64,000 nt of DNA from the NCBI RefSeq assembly GCF_900091555.1, contig NZ_FMCX01000010.1:1-64000 (forward strand). The letters run 5' to 3'. Source of the DNA: Micromonospora mirobrigensis (lineage in GTDB: Bacteria; Actinomycetota; Actinomycetes; Mycobacteriales; Micromonosporaceae). Positions 49,691-57,742 of this stretch are shown here, piece after piece (position 1 is the stretch's first letter; every line of letters starts with the position of its first letter). The translations under genes were made by a program, and so were the position numbers. The notes beneath the pieces are model-generated. The model was not told the DNA's origin. It searched no databases and was given only the letters and a program-made list of their open reading frames with translations.

Positions 49691-51115
49691 GTGACCACGA
49701 CCGCCGTCAGCGCGGACTCGTCCACCGTGGACTACCGGGATCCCGAGGTCCGGCTCCGCGCCCTGTTCGACGCCGGCTCGCTGCGCCTGATGTCGCCCCG
49801 GGACACCTCCGGGGTGCTCTGGGCGCGGGGTGAGATCGAGGGTACGCCCGCGATCGCGTACGCCACCGACGCCACGAAGATGGGTGGCGCGATGGGCACC
49901 GACGGGTGCCGGCACGTCGTCGACGCCATCGACACCGCGGTGCGGGAGCGGGTGCCGGTGCTCGGGCTCTGGCACTCCGGCGGGGCCCGGCTGGCCGAGG
50001 GCGTGGTCGCGCTCGACGCCGTCGGGCAGGTCTTCGCCGCGATGGTCCGGGCCTCCGGCCGGGTGCCGCAGATCTCCGTGGTGCTCGGCCCGGCCGCCGG
50101 TGGCGCGGCGTACGGGCCGGCGCTGACCGACATCGTCGTGATGAGCGGCGCCGGCCGGATCTTCGTCACCGGTCCCGAGGTGGTCCGCAGCGTCACCGGC
50201 GAGCAGGTCGACATGGAGCGGCTCGGCGGCCCCGAGCCGCACGGCCGGCGCTCCGGCGTGGTCCACGTGACCTGCGCCGACGACGAGGCGGCGATGGTCG
50301 AGTCGCGCAAGCTGGCCGCCCTGCTGGGGCACCAGGGTCGGCTCTCCCCCGACGACGTGCCGGCCGACGCGGTCGAGGGCCACGACCTGGTCGCGAAGAT
50401 GCCGGCCGAGACCAACCGGGCGTACGACGTGAAGCCGGTGGTCAAGGCGCTGCTCGACGCCCCCGGGGTGGAGCTGCACGCCAAGTGGGCGCCGAACGTG
50501 GTGACCACCCTGGGCCGGTTCGCCGGCCGGACGGTCGGGGTCATCGCGAACAACCCGCTGCGGCTGGGCGGCTGCCTCGACGCGTCCAGCGCCGAGAAGG
50601 CGGCCCGCTTCGTGCGGATGTGCGACTCGCTCGGGGTGCCGCTGATCGTGCTGGTGGACGTCCCCGGCTACCTGCCCGGCCTGGGTCAGGAGTGGGACGG
50701 CGTGGTCCGGCGCGGGGCGAAGCTGCTGCACGCCTTCGCCGAGGCGGTGGTGCCGCGGGTGACCCTGGTGACCCGCAAGGCGTACGGCGGGGCGTACATC
50801 GCGATGAACTCCCGCTCGCTCGGCGCCACCGCGGTCTTCGCCTGGCCGAACGCGGAGGTCGCGGTGATGGGCGCCAGCGCGGCGGTCAACATCCTGCACC
50901 GCAAGAAGCTCGCCGCGGCGCCGGCCGAGGAGCGGGAGGCGCTGCGCGCCCGGCTGATCGAGGAGCAGACCCGGGTCGCCGGCGGGGTGAACCGGGCGCT
51001 GGAGATCGGCGTGGTCGACGACGTGATCAAGCCGGAGCAGACCCGGCGGCGGATCGCCGAGGCGCTGGCCGCGGCGCCGGCCGCCCGGGGCGCGCACGGC
51101 AACATCCCGCTGTAG
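49691..51115 (+). CDS. accD: Acyl-CoA carboxylase beta (carboxyltransferase) subunit
   Basis: The protein has 474 residues from the GTG at 49691 (GGAGG upstream). It is a full carboxyltransferase: GLWHSGGARLAEG and GPAAGGAAYGPALTD in the N-lobe, GVIANNPLRLGGCLD and VDVPGYLPGLGQEW in the C-lobe, and RKAYGGAYIAMNS. It transfers the carboxyl from biotin to acetyl- or propionyl-CoA, making malonyl-CoA for FabD. By position it matches mycobacterial accD6. It is the last gene of the operon, followed by a strong terminator. Confidence 0.93.
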   Translation: MTTTAVSADSSTVDYRDPEVRLRALFDAGSLRLMSPRDTSGVLWARGEIEGTPAIAYATDATKMGGAMGTDGCRHVVDAIDTAVRERVPVLGLWHSGGARLAEGVVALDAVGQVFAAMVRASGRVPQISVVLGPAAGGAAYGPALTDIVVMSGAGRIFVTGPEVVRSVTGEQVDMERLGGPEPHGRRSGVVHVTCADDEAAMVESRKLAALLGHQGRLSPDDVPADAVEGHDLVAKMPAETNRAYDVKPVVKALLDAPGVELHAKWAPNVVTTLGRFAGRTVGVIANNPLRLGGCLDASSAEKAARFVRMCDSLGVPLIVLVDVPGYLPGLGQEWDGVVRRGAKLLHAFAEAVVPRVTLVTRKAYGGAYIAMNSRSLGATAVFAWPNAEVAVMGASAAVNILHRKKLAAAPAEEREALRARLIEEQTRVAGGVNRALEIGVVDDVIKPEQTRRRIAEALAAAPAARGAHGNIPL

Positions 51116-51129
51116 CACCGGTCCCACCC

Positions 51130-51166
51130 GTCGGGGCCCGCATCCGAGGCGGATGCGGGCCCCGAC
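51130..51166 (+). terminator. Terminator of the fab operon
   Basis: A perfect 17-bp stem at 51130-51146 and 51150-51166 with a 3-base AGG loop, 15 bp after the accD stop codon. Confidence 0.85.
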
Positions 51167-51247
51167 GCGTCCGCCCGGCGGCGGGCTGTGCGACGGCTGT
51201 GCGGCCGATATGGTGAGGGCCGCCAGTCCCCCGCCGAGGAGTCCACC

Positions 51248-51958
51248 GTGGAAGCCACCGAGATCCGCAAGCTCGCCGCGCTCGAGGACACCCACTGGTG
51301 GTACCGCGAGCGCCGGGCCCTGCTGGCCCGCGCGTTGCGCCGGCTGGCCGCCGCGGGGACGAGCCCCGAGCGGGCGCTGGACGTCGGCGCGGCCGGCGGC
51401 GGCAACACCCGGGTGCTGCGGGCGCACGGCTGGCGTCCGCTGGCCCTGGAATACAGCGCGGAGGGTGCCGGGGTGGCCCGGGAGCGCGGCCTGTACGTGA
51501 TCCGCGCGGACGCCCGGCACCTGCCGGTCCCGTCGGCCTCGCTGGGCCTGGTGGTCGCCTTCGACATCCTCGAACACTTCGAGGAGGATCATCTCGCCGC
51601 GGCCGAGTTCCGGCGCGTCCTGCGCCCCGGCGGCACGGCGTTGATCGCCGTGCCGTGCGACATGCGGCTCTGGTCGGCGCACGACGAGGCCGTGGGGCAC
51701 GTCCGCCGCTACGACCGGGAGTCGTTGCGGGCGGTGGTGGAGAAGGCCGGCCTGGTCGTCGACGAGCTGTGGAGCTGGAACGTGGTGCTGCGGCCGGTGG
51801 CCGCCTGGCGGCGCCGCAGCTCCACCGGCAGCGACCTGGACGACCTGCACCCGGTGGTCAACCTGGGGCTGCGGACCATCATCACCGCCGAGCGCTACCT
51901 GCCGGTGCGGTCGCTGCCCGGGGTGTCGCTGATGCTCCGCGCCCACCGGCCCGGCTGA
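51248..51958 (+). CDS. Class I SAM-dependent methyltransferase
   Basis: The protein has 236 residues from the GTG at 51248 (GAGGAG upstream). Motif I is ALDVGAAGGGNTRVLRAHGW, the post-motif is LALEYSAEGA, and LVVAFDILEHFEEDHLAAAEFRRVLRPGG covers motifs II and III. It begins with a HWWYRERRALL segment typical of methyltransferases linked to polyprenyl or glycan genes. It is convergent with the first GT-C-like gene, so it may act on the same envelope glycan; that is inference. Confidence 0.85.
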   Translation: MEATEIRKLAALEDTHWWYRERRALLARALRRLAAAGTSPERALDVGAAGGGNTRVLRAHGWRPLALEYSAEGAGVARERGLYVIRADARHLPVPSASLGLVVAFDILEHFEEDHLAAAEFRRVLRPGGTALIAVPCDMRLWSAHDEAVGHVRRYDRESLRAVVEKAGLVVDELWSWNVVLRPVAAWRRRSSTGSDLDDLHPVVNLGLRTIITAERYLPVRSLPGVSLMLRAHRPG

Positions 51959-51973
51959 CCGCCGGACGGGCCG

Positions 51974-54262
51974 TCAGCGCAGCCGGTAGACGGCCACCCG
52001 GCCGTTGTCGAAGCGCAGCTCGGCCAGCTCGCCCAGCGTCGGCGACTCCCGGCCGGTCGACCGGTCGGCGACGAGCCAGCGCACCCGGCGCCGGTCACGC
52101 AGGTCGGCCAGGCCGGCGGCGGTGGGCGCGGTGAAGGCGGCGTCGTTGGCGGCCAGCAGGTCCTGGTCCCAGAACGGCGCCGCCACCCCGGCCGGCTCGC
52201 CCACCATCCGGGGCGCGAACCCCCAGCCCTCCACCAGCACGGACCGCTGGGCGTACGCGCTGAGCCAGAACGACCGCGCGTCGCAGGCGCCGCTGCGCAG
52301 CACCTGGCGGCAGTGCGCGTTGGTGGCGACCACGTCGTCGGGTTCGCTGTGCGCGCGGACCCAGCGGGCCGCCTCGACCCGGGAGGCGGGCATCGACACC
52401 AGCCCGTACGCGCCGCCGTTGGGGTTCTCCCGGGCGGCGGCGCCGTCCATGACCAGCCCCGGCGCGCCGGCCACCAGGATCCCGGTGAGCAGCACGACGC
52501 CGCCCCGGCCGGCCAGCGCGGTGAAGCGGCGGCCCAGCAGCCACCAGAGCAGCCCGAGCAGCAGTGCGAGCAGGGCCAGGGCGCCCGCCCAGCGCAGCAG
52601 GGGCAGCAGCCGGTCGAAGCGCGGCCCGACCGTGGGTGCGACCCGCCAGGCGAACTGCGCCGCGGTGAGGGCGACGGCGAGACCGGCGGCGGCCAGCCCG
52701 AGCAGGACCTTTCCCCGGCGGGTCAGCGCGGCCCGGTCCAGCAGTTCGGCGTAACCCCAGGCGGAGAGGAGCACCCCGAAGGCGAAGCCGGTCCGGGTGA
52801 AGTACTGGTTGCTGCCCCCGGGGTGCTTGAGCAGCAGGTGCAGGGTGGGGCCGGCCAGCGCCCCACCGAGCAGGAAGAGCTGGCCCGCTTCCAGCCGGAA
52901 CCGGCGCAGCCGCAGCAGCGCCACCACCCCGGCGAGCCGCAGCTGGAGGTTGAGCAGGAAGGCGACCAGCACCGCCGCCCAGATCAGCACGTGGACTCCG
53001 GTGGTGCGGCCGTCGGCCGGACCGACGTAGACCCGCACCACGTAGAACGGGTCGACGGTCACCCCGTGGCTCTCGAAGGCGAAGAGCACCGCGGTGGCGA
53101 AGAGCTGCGCGGCCAGGGCGAGACCGGTCAGGGCCAGCACGGGCAGGTCCAGCCGGCGTCGGGTGAGCAGCCCCAGCACGGCCGTGCAGGCGAGCGCGGC
53201 CAGCAACACCGGCAGCGAGCTGGCCTTGGCCCCGGTCGAGGCGAGCAGGAACAGCACCGCCAGCACCCACGCGCCGCGGCCGAGCGGGGGGACGGCGCTG
53301 TCGGACGTCCGGCCGATCCGGTCGGCGGCGACCGCGATCAGCGGCAACAGCAACACCCAGCTGTACGTCATCGACGGGCTGCCCCAGACGATGAACGTGG
53401 CCTGGGTGCCGAAGAGCTGCCGCACCCCGTTCTCGAAGCCGAACTCCCCGACGGTGAACATCAGCGCGGACGCGGCCACGCCCACCCAGGCCCGGCCGCT
53501 GACCCGCCAGCCGACCACCGCGACCAGCACGGCGGCCAGGGCGCACCACGCCGGCACCGCGAGCCGGAAGAAGACCGTCGGGAGGTCCACCCCACTGATC
53601 AGGCTGCTCGCCGCCATCTGGGCGAACCCGAACCAGTGGTAGTGCAGCGGCTCCCCGGCCACCTGCGGCACGTCCAACGGCACCTGATGGGTCGCCGCCC
53701 CGGCGATCGACAGTTGGAAGGCCAGGTCGATGTACTGCTGCTGCCCCTCGGAGGTGGGCAGGACCGGGTTCGTGGACAGGAACGACGCCGCCAGGTAGCC
53801 GGTGAAGCCGACCACCACCGCGGTCAGCGTCCACGCCCAGCCCAGCGGCGCGAAGGCCGGGTAGCGGACCGACCAGTGCCGGCGCAGCCGGGGCAGCACC
53901 GCGTACGGCACCAGCACGGCCAGCGGCCAGCACCACAGCCAGCTCCCCGCGTCCAACGCCAGGAACGCGGCCCAGGCGGCGAGCTCCAGCACCAGCCCGA
54001 CCGCGGCGCCCATCGCCAGGTCCTCGACCAGGGTGTGCGGACGCGAGCGCAGCGACCGGTAGACCAGCGTGCCGGGCAGCATCACCCAGACCGCCGCGTA
54101 CCCGGTCCAGGCGATCAGGTCGATCGGGGGTGTGCCGGTGAGCAGCAGGATCGTCGCCACCGCGGCGTAGCCGACCAGCGGCGGCAGGAACCCGGCCAGC
54201 CGCTGCCCGCCGGGCGGGTCGCTCACCGGCAGCTCGGCGTCGGCGACGGCGAGGACGGTCAC
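51974..54262 (-). CDS. Polytopic membrane protein, GT-C-like, paralogue A
   Basis: The protein has 762 residues and about 14 membrane helices. The start is a GTG at 54262 overlapping the GT2 stop as GTGA. A loop with QYIDLAFQLSIAGAATHQ, then GEPLHYHWFGFAQMAASSL, and a soluble C-terminal part (RWVRAHSEPDDVVATNAHCRQV, WGFAPRMV) match the general plan of GT-C glycosyltransferases that use polyprenyl-phosphate sugars. A conserved D or E catalytic residue cannot be pinned. It is close to the paralogue at 55405-57687, with long identical DNA blocks. It probably extends or transfers glycans made by the GT2. Confidence 0.7.
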   Translation of the reverse strand: MTVLAVADAELPVSDPPGGQRLAGFLPPLVGYAAVATILLLTGTPPIDLIAWTGYAAVWVMLPGTLVYRSLRSRPHTLVEDLAMGAAVGLVLELAAWAAFLALDAGSWLWCWPLAVLVPYAVLPRLRRHWSVRYPAFAPLGWAWTLTAVVVGFTGYLAASFLSTNPVLPTSEGQQQYIDLAFQLSIAGAATHQVPLDVPQVAGEPLHYHWFGFAQMAASSLISGVDLPTVFFRLAVPAWCALAAVLVAVVGWRVSGRAWVGVAASALMFTVGEFGFENGVRQLFGTQATFIVWGSPSMTYSWVLLLPLIAVAADRIGRTSDSAVPPLGRGAWVLAVLFLLASTGAKASSLPVLLAALACTAVLGLLTRRRLDLPVLALTGLALAAQLFATAVLFAFESHGVTVDPFYVVRVYVGPADGRTTGVHVLIWAAVLVAFLLNLQLRLAGVVALLRLRRFRLEAGQLFLLGGALAGPTLHLLLKHPGGSNQYFTRTGFAFGVLLSAWGYAELLDRAALTRRGKVLLGLAAAGLAVALTAAQFAWRVAPTVGPRFDRLLPLLRWAGALALLALLLGLLWWLLGRRFTALAGRGGVVLLTGILVAGAPGLVMDGAAARENPNGGAYGLVSMPASRVEAARWVRAHSEPDDVVATNAHCRQVLRSGACDARSFWLSAYAQRSVLVEGWGFAPRMVGEPAGVAAPFWDQDLLAANDAAFTAPTAAGLADLRDRRRVRWLVADRSTGRESPTLGELAELRFDNGRVAVYRLR

Positions 54263-55326
54263 CGGCGGGCGTCGGTGAGCACCGTCGCGGCGCCCGGTAC
54301 GGACGCCGGTTCGTCGTCGGTGTCGGCGACCACCTCGACCGGCACCGGGCCGGCGGCCGGGTGGCGCTCGTCGGCGGTGTCGGCGGCGACGAAGTACGCC
54401 GGGCGGCCCTGCACCGCGGTGTAGATCCGGGCGACGTACTCGCCGAGCAGGCCGAGGCAGAGCAGCTGCACCGCGCCGAGGAAGAGGACCGCCACGTAGA
54501 GGGAGGGCCAGCCGCTGACCGTGGCGCCGCCCAGCCAGGCGGCCACGGCGAGCAGCACCAGCACCCCGCAGAGCACCACCCCGGCCAGGCCCAGCCAGGT
54601 GGCGAAGCGCAGCGGCGCGGCGGAGAAGCTGGTCACGCTCTCCGCGGCCAGCCCCACCATCCGGGAGATCGGGTACTTGGTCCGGCCGGCCGGCCGCTCC
54701 TGGCGCCGGTAGCTCACCGCACCGCTGGGAAAGCCCAGCCACGGCACCACCAGCCGCAGCACCGGGCTGCGTTCGGGCAGCTCCCGCAGCGCCTCCACGG
54801 CGGCCCGGCTGAGCAGCCGGAAGTCACCCGCCTGGGCGGGCACCTGCTTGCCGACGAGGCGCCGCATCAGCCGGTAGTACGCGCCGGCGGTCCAGCGCTT
54901 GAACGGGCTGTCGGTGCTGCGGTCGTCGCGGACGCCGTACACGATGTCGAGGTCGTCGGCGCGGGCCCGGCGCAGCATCTCCGCGATCGTCTCGGGCGGG
55001 TCCTGGAGGTCGGCGTCGATGCTGACCACGTAGCGGCCGTGCGCCCGGAGCACCCCGGCGACCAGGGCCGCCTGGTGGCCGCTGTTGCGGCGCAACCGGA
55101 CCACCCGCAGCCCGGGCCAGCCCATTCGCAGGGCGGCCAGCCCGGCCGGCGTGCCGTCGGTGCTGCCGTCGTCGACCGCCACCACCTCGTACGTCTCGCC
55201 GAGCCCGTCGAGGACGGCGCGCAGCCGCCGCGCGAACAGCGGCAGCACGGCCTCCTCGTTGAACATCGGCACGACGACCGAGAGGACCGGATCCGGACGC
55301 GTGGGTGCCACCTCGACCTCCGTCAC
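54259..55326 (-). CDS. GT2 glycosyltransferase, polyprenyl-phosphate type (GtrB/DPM1-like)
   Basis: The 355-residue protein has the GT2 fold: LSVVVPMFNEEAVLPLFARRL, VDDGSTDGT, SIDADLQDPPE (DxD region) and a RRQERPAGRTKYP acceptor-loop segment. Two C-terminal membrane helices end the protein. Such enzymes make undecaprenyl-phosphate-linked sugars, which are then flipped and used by GT-C enzymes. Here the flanking GT-C-like genes are the likely users. It overlaps paralogue A by four bases and shares an upstream 15-bp promoter motif with paralogue B. Confidence 0.9.
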   Translation of the reverse strand: MTEVEVAPTRPDPVLSVVVPMFNEEAVLPLFARRLRAVLDGLGETYEVVAVDDGSTDGTPAGLAALRMGWPGLRVVRLRRNSGHQAALVAGVLRAHGRYVVSIDADLQDPPETIAEMLRRARADDLDIVYGVRDDRSTDSPFKRWTAGAYYRLMRRLVGKQVPAQAGDFRLLSRAAVEALRELPERSPVLRLVVPWLGFPSGAVSYRRQERPAGRTKYPISRMVGLAAESVTSFSAAPLRFATWLGLAGVVLCGVLVLLAVAAWLGGATVSGWPSLYVAVLFLGAVQLLCLGLLGEYVARIYTAVQGRPAYFVAADTADERHPAAGPVPVEVVADTDDEPASVPGAATVLTDARR

Positions 55327-55345
55327 CTGGATCGGGCGAATGCGA

Positions 55346-55360
55346 CGGACGCTACCAGCC
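55346..55360 (-). promoter_or_regulatory. Shared promoter motif upstream of GT2
   Basis: On the minus strand GGCTGGTAGCGTCCG holds a TAGCGT -10-like hexamer. The same 15 bases occur at 57693-57707 upstream of paralogue B, suggesting a common promoter. Confidence 0.55.
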
Positions 55361-55404
55361 GAAACTGTGCCGCGTTGCCCCCTGCGATCCGCGCCCCGGC
55401 CGGC

Positions 55405-57687
55405 TCAGCGCAGTCGGTAGACGGCCGTGGTGTCGTTGTGGAACCGCAGGTCGGCCAGGCGGGCCAGGTCGGGTGACTCGACCTCGACGGACCGGTCGAC
55501 GACCAGCCAGCGCACCCGCCAGTGGTCGCGCAGCTCGGCCAGGCCGGCGGCGGTGGGCGCGGTGAAGGCGGCGTCGTTGGCGCGCAGCCGCCCCTGGTCC
55601 CAGAAGGGCGCGTACGGGCCACCGGGGAGCCCCACCACCCGGGGTGCGAACGCCCAGCCCTCGACCAGCACCGAACGTTCGGCGTAGGCGCTGAGCCAGA
55701 ACGACCGCGCGTCGCACCAGCCGTCCACCACCTGTCGGCAGTGCGCGTTGGTGGCGACCACGTCGGCCGGGTCGCTGTGCGCACGCACCCAGCGGGCCGC
55801 CTCGACCCGCGCGGCGGGCATCGGCACCACCGCGTACGCCCCGCCGTTGGGGTAGTGCCGGCCGGCCGCCGCGTCGGTCACCAGCCCGGGCGCGCCGACC
55901 ACCAGCACGGCGGTGATCAGCAGCAGCTCGCCCCGGCCGGCGAGCCCCGGCCACCGGCCGACCAGCGCGGGCCAGCAGAGCGCCACCAGCAGGATCGCCA
56001 CCAGCAGCGCGCCGGCCCACCAGAGCAGCGGCAGCACCGGCTCGTACGCGGGCCGGCCGGTGGCGGTGGCGGGGTGGCGGAGCTGGACGGCGGTGAGCGC
56101 GGCGGCGAGACCGGCGGCGCCCAGCCCGAGCAGCACCGCGCCCCGGCGGGTCAGGGCGGCCCGGTCGAGCAGTTCGGCATAGCCCCAGGCGGACAGCAGC
56201 ACCCCGAAGGCGAACCCGGTCCGGGTGAAGTACTGGTTGCTGCTGCCCGGATGGCCGACCAGCAGGTAGATGGCCGGGCCGGCGAGCGCGCCGCCGAGCA
56301 GGAGCAGCGGGACCGGTTCCAGCCGGAACCGGCGCCGCCGCAGCAGCGCCACCGCGCCGGCCAGCCGGAGCTGGAGGCTGAGCAGGAAGCCGACCAGCAC
56401 CGCCGTCCAGATCACCACGGTGGCCAGCGGCGACCGGTCCGGGGCGGCGCCGACGTAGGGCCGCAGCCCGGAGAACGGGTCGACGGTCACCCCGTGGCTC
56501 TCGAAGGCGAAGAGCACCGCGGTGGCGAAGAGCTGCGCGGCCAGGGTGGCCGCCGCGGCCGGCAGCAGCGCCCGGGGCAGCCGCCGCCGGAACACCAGGA
56601 GCACGGCGGCGGTGAACACCAGCGCGGCCAGCAGCACCGGCAGCGAGCTGGCCTTGGCCCCGGTCGAGGCGGCGAGGAAGAGCGTCACGAGCACCCAGGC
56701 GCCGCGGCCCAGCGGCGGCACGCCGCCGGCCCCGGGCCGGCCGAGGACCGAGGCGACGGCCGCGATCAGCGGCAACAGCAACACCCAGCTGTACGTCATC
56801 GACGGGCTGCCCCAGACGATGAACGTGGCCTGGGTGCCGAAGAGCTGCCGCACCCCGTTCTCGAAGCCGAACTCCCCGACGGTGAACATCAGTCCGGCCG
56901 CCACCACCCCGGCCACCGGCCGGCCGGAGATCCGCCAGCCGACCACCGCCACCAGCACGGCGGCCAGCGCACACCACGCCGGCACCACCAACCGGAAGAA
57001 GACCGTCGGCAGGTCCACCCCACTGACCAGACTCGACGCCGCCATCTGGGCGAACCCGAACCAGTGGTAGTGCAGCGGCTCCCCGGCCACCTGCGGCACG
57101 TCCAACGGCACCTGGTGCGTCGCCGCCCCGGCCAGCGACAGTTGGAAGGCCAGGTCGATGTACTGCGCCTGCCCCTGCGAGGTGGGCAGGACCGGGTTGA
57201 GCCGGAGGAACGACTCGCTGAGATAGCAGGTGAAGCCGGCGATCACCGCGGCCAGCGCCCACGCCCAGCCGGTCGGCACCGGGGTCGGGTAGCTGACCCG
57301 CCAGTGCCGGCGCAGCCGGGGCGCCACCGCGTACGGCACCAGCACGGCCAGCGGCCAGCACCACAGCCAGCTCCCCGCGTCCAACGCCAGGAACGCGGCC
57401 CAGGCCCCCAACTCCAGCACCAGCCCGACCGCGGCGCCCATCGCCAGGTCCTCGACCAGGGTGTGCGGACGCGAGCGCAGCGACCGGTAGACCAGCGTGC
57501 CGGGGAGTACCACGGCCAGCGCCGCGTAGAGCGTGTACCGGAGCAGGTCGACGGCGGGGGTGCCGGTGGCGAGCAGGATCGCGGCGACGACGGCGTAGCA
57601 GGCCCACGCCGGGGCGAGGCGGAGCGCGGCGGCACGGCGTGCGGTGGTGGCCGGTGCCACCTCGTCCCCGGTGGCGAGCGTCGTCAC
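55405..57687 (-). CDS. Polytopic membrane protein, GT-C-like, paralogue B
   Basis: The protein has 760 residues with about 14 helices, homologous along its length to the 51974-54262 protein: the same SLRSRPHTLVEDLAMGAAVG, GEPLHYHWFGFAQ and VRAHSDPADVVATNAHCRQV blocks. The GTG at 57687 is chosen because a TAGCGT stands eight bases before it in the leaderless arrangement and because N-terminal homology begins near there. Its role is probably the same as that of paralogue A on a different acceptor. It lies just upstream of GT2 and paralogue A. Confidence 0.7.
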   Translation of the reverse strand: MTTLATGDEVAPATTARRAAALRLAPAWACYAVVAAILLATGTPAVDLLRYTLYAALAVVLPGTLVYRSLRSRPHTLVEDLAMGAAVGLVLELGAWAAFLALDAGSWLWCWPLAVLVPYAVAPRLRRHWRVSYPTPVPTGWAWALAAVIAGFTCYLSESFLRLNPVLPTSQGQAQYIDLAFQLSLAGAATHQVPLDVPQVAGEPLHYHWFGFAQMAASSLVSGVDLPTVFFRLVVPAWCALAAVLVAVVGWRISGRPVAGVVAAGLMFTVGEFGFENGVRQLFGTQATFIVWGSPSMTYSWVLLLPLIAAVASVLGRPGAGGVPPLGRGAWVLVTLFLAASTGAKASSLPVLLAALVFTAAVLLVFRRRLPRALLPAAAATLAAQLFATAVLFAFESHGVTVDPFSGLRPYVGAAPDRSPLATVVIWTAVLVGFLLSLQLRLAGAVALLRRRRFRLEPVPLLLLGGALAGPAIYLLVGHPGSSNQYFTRTGFAFGVLLSAWGYAELLDRAALTRRGAVLLGLGAAGLAAALTAVQLRHPATATGRPAYEPVLPLLWWAGALLVAILLVALCWPALVGRWPGLAGRGELLLITAVLVVGAPGLVTDAAAGRHYPNGGAYAVVPMPAARVEAARWVRAHSDPADVVATNAHCRQVVDGWCDARSFWLSAYAERSVLVEGWAFAPRVVGLPGGPYAPFWDQGRLRANDAAFTAPTAAGLAELRDHWRVRWLVVDRSVEVESPDLARLADLRFHNDTTAVYRLR

Positions 57688-57692
57688 GGGGC

Positions 57693-57707
57693 CGGACGCT
57701 ACCAGCC
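57693..57707 (-). promoter_or_regulatory. Shared promoter motif upstream of GT-C paralogue B
   Basis: GGCTGGTAGCGTCCG is identical to the motif before the GT2 gene. Here TAGCGT lies eight bases from the start codon, so the transcript is leaderless. Confidence 0.55.
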
Positions 57708-57742
57708 GGGCCGCGGCGTCGGCGGGCACCGACCGGCGTCGG

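Noticed and set aside
45889..51115. Fatty acid operon considered as part of a polyketide gene cluster
   Set aside because: Gene content and order are those of the primary fatty acid synthase operon, with no ketoreductase, cyclase or tailoring genes adjacent.
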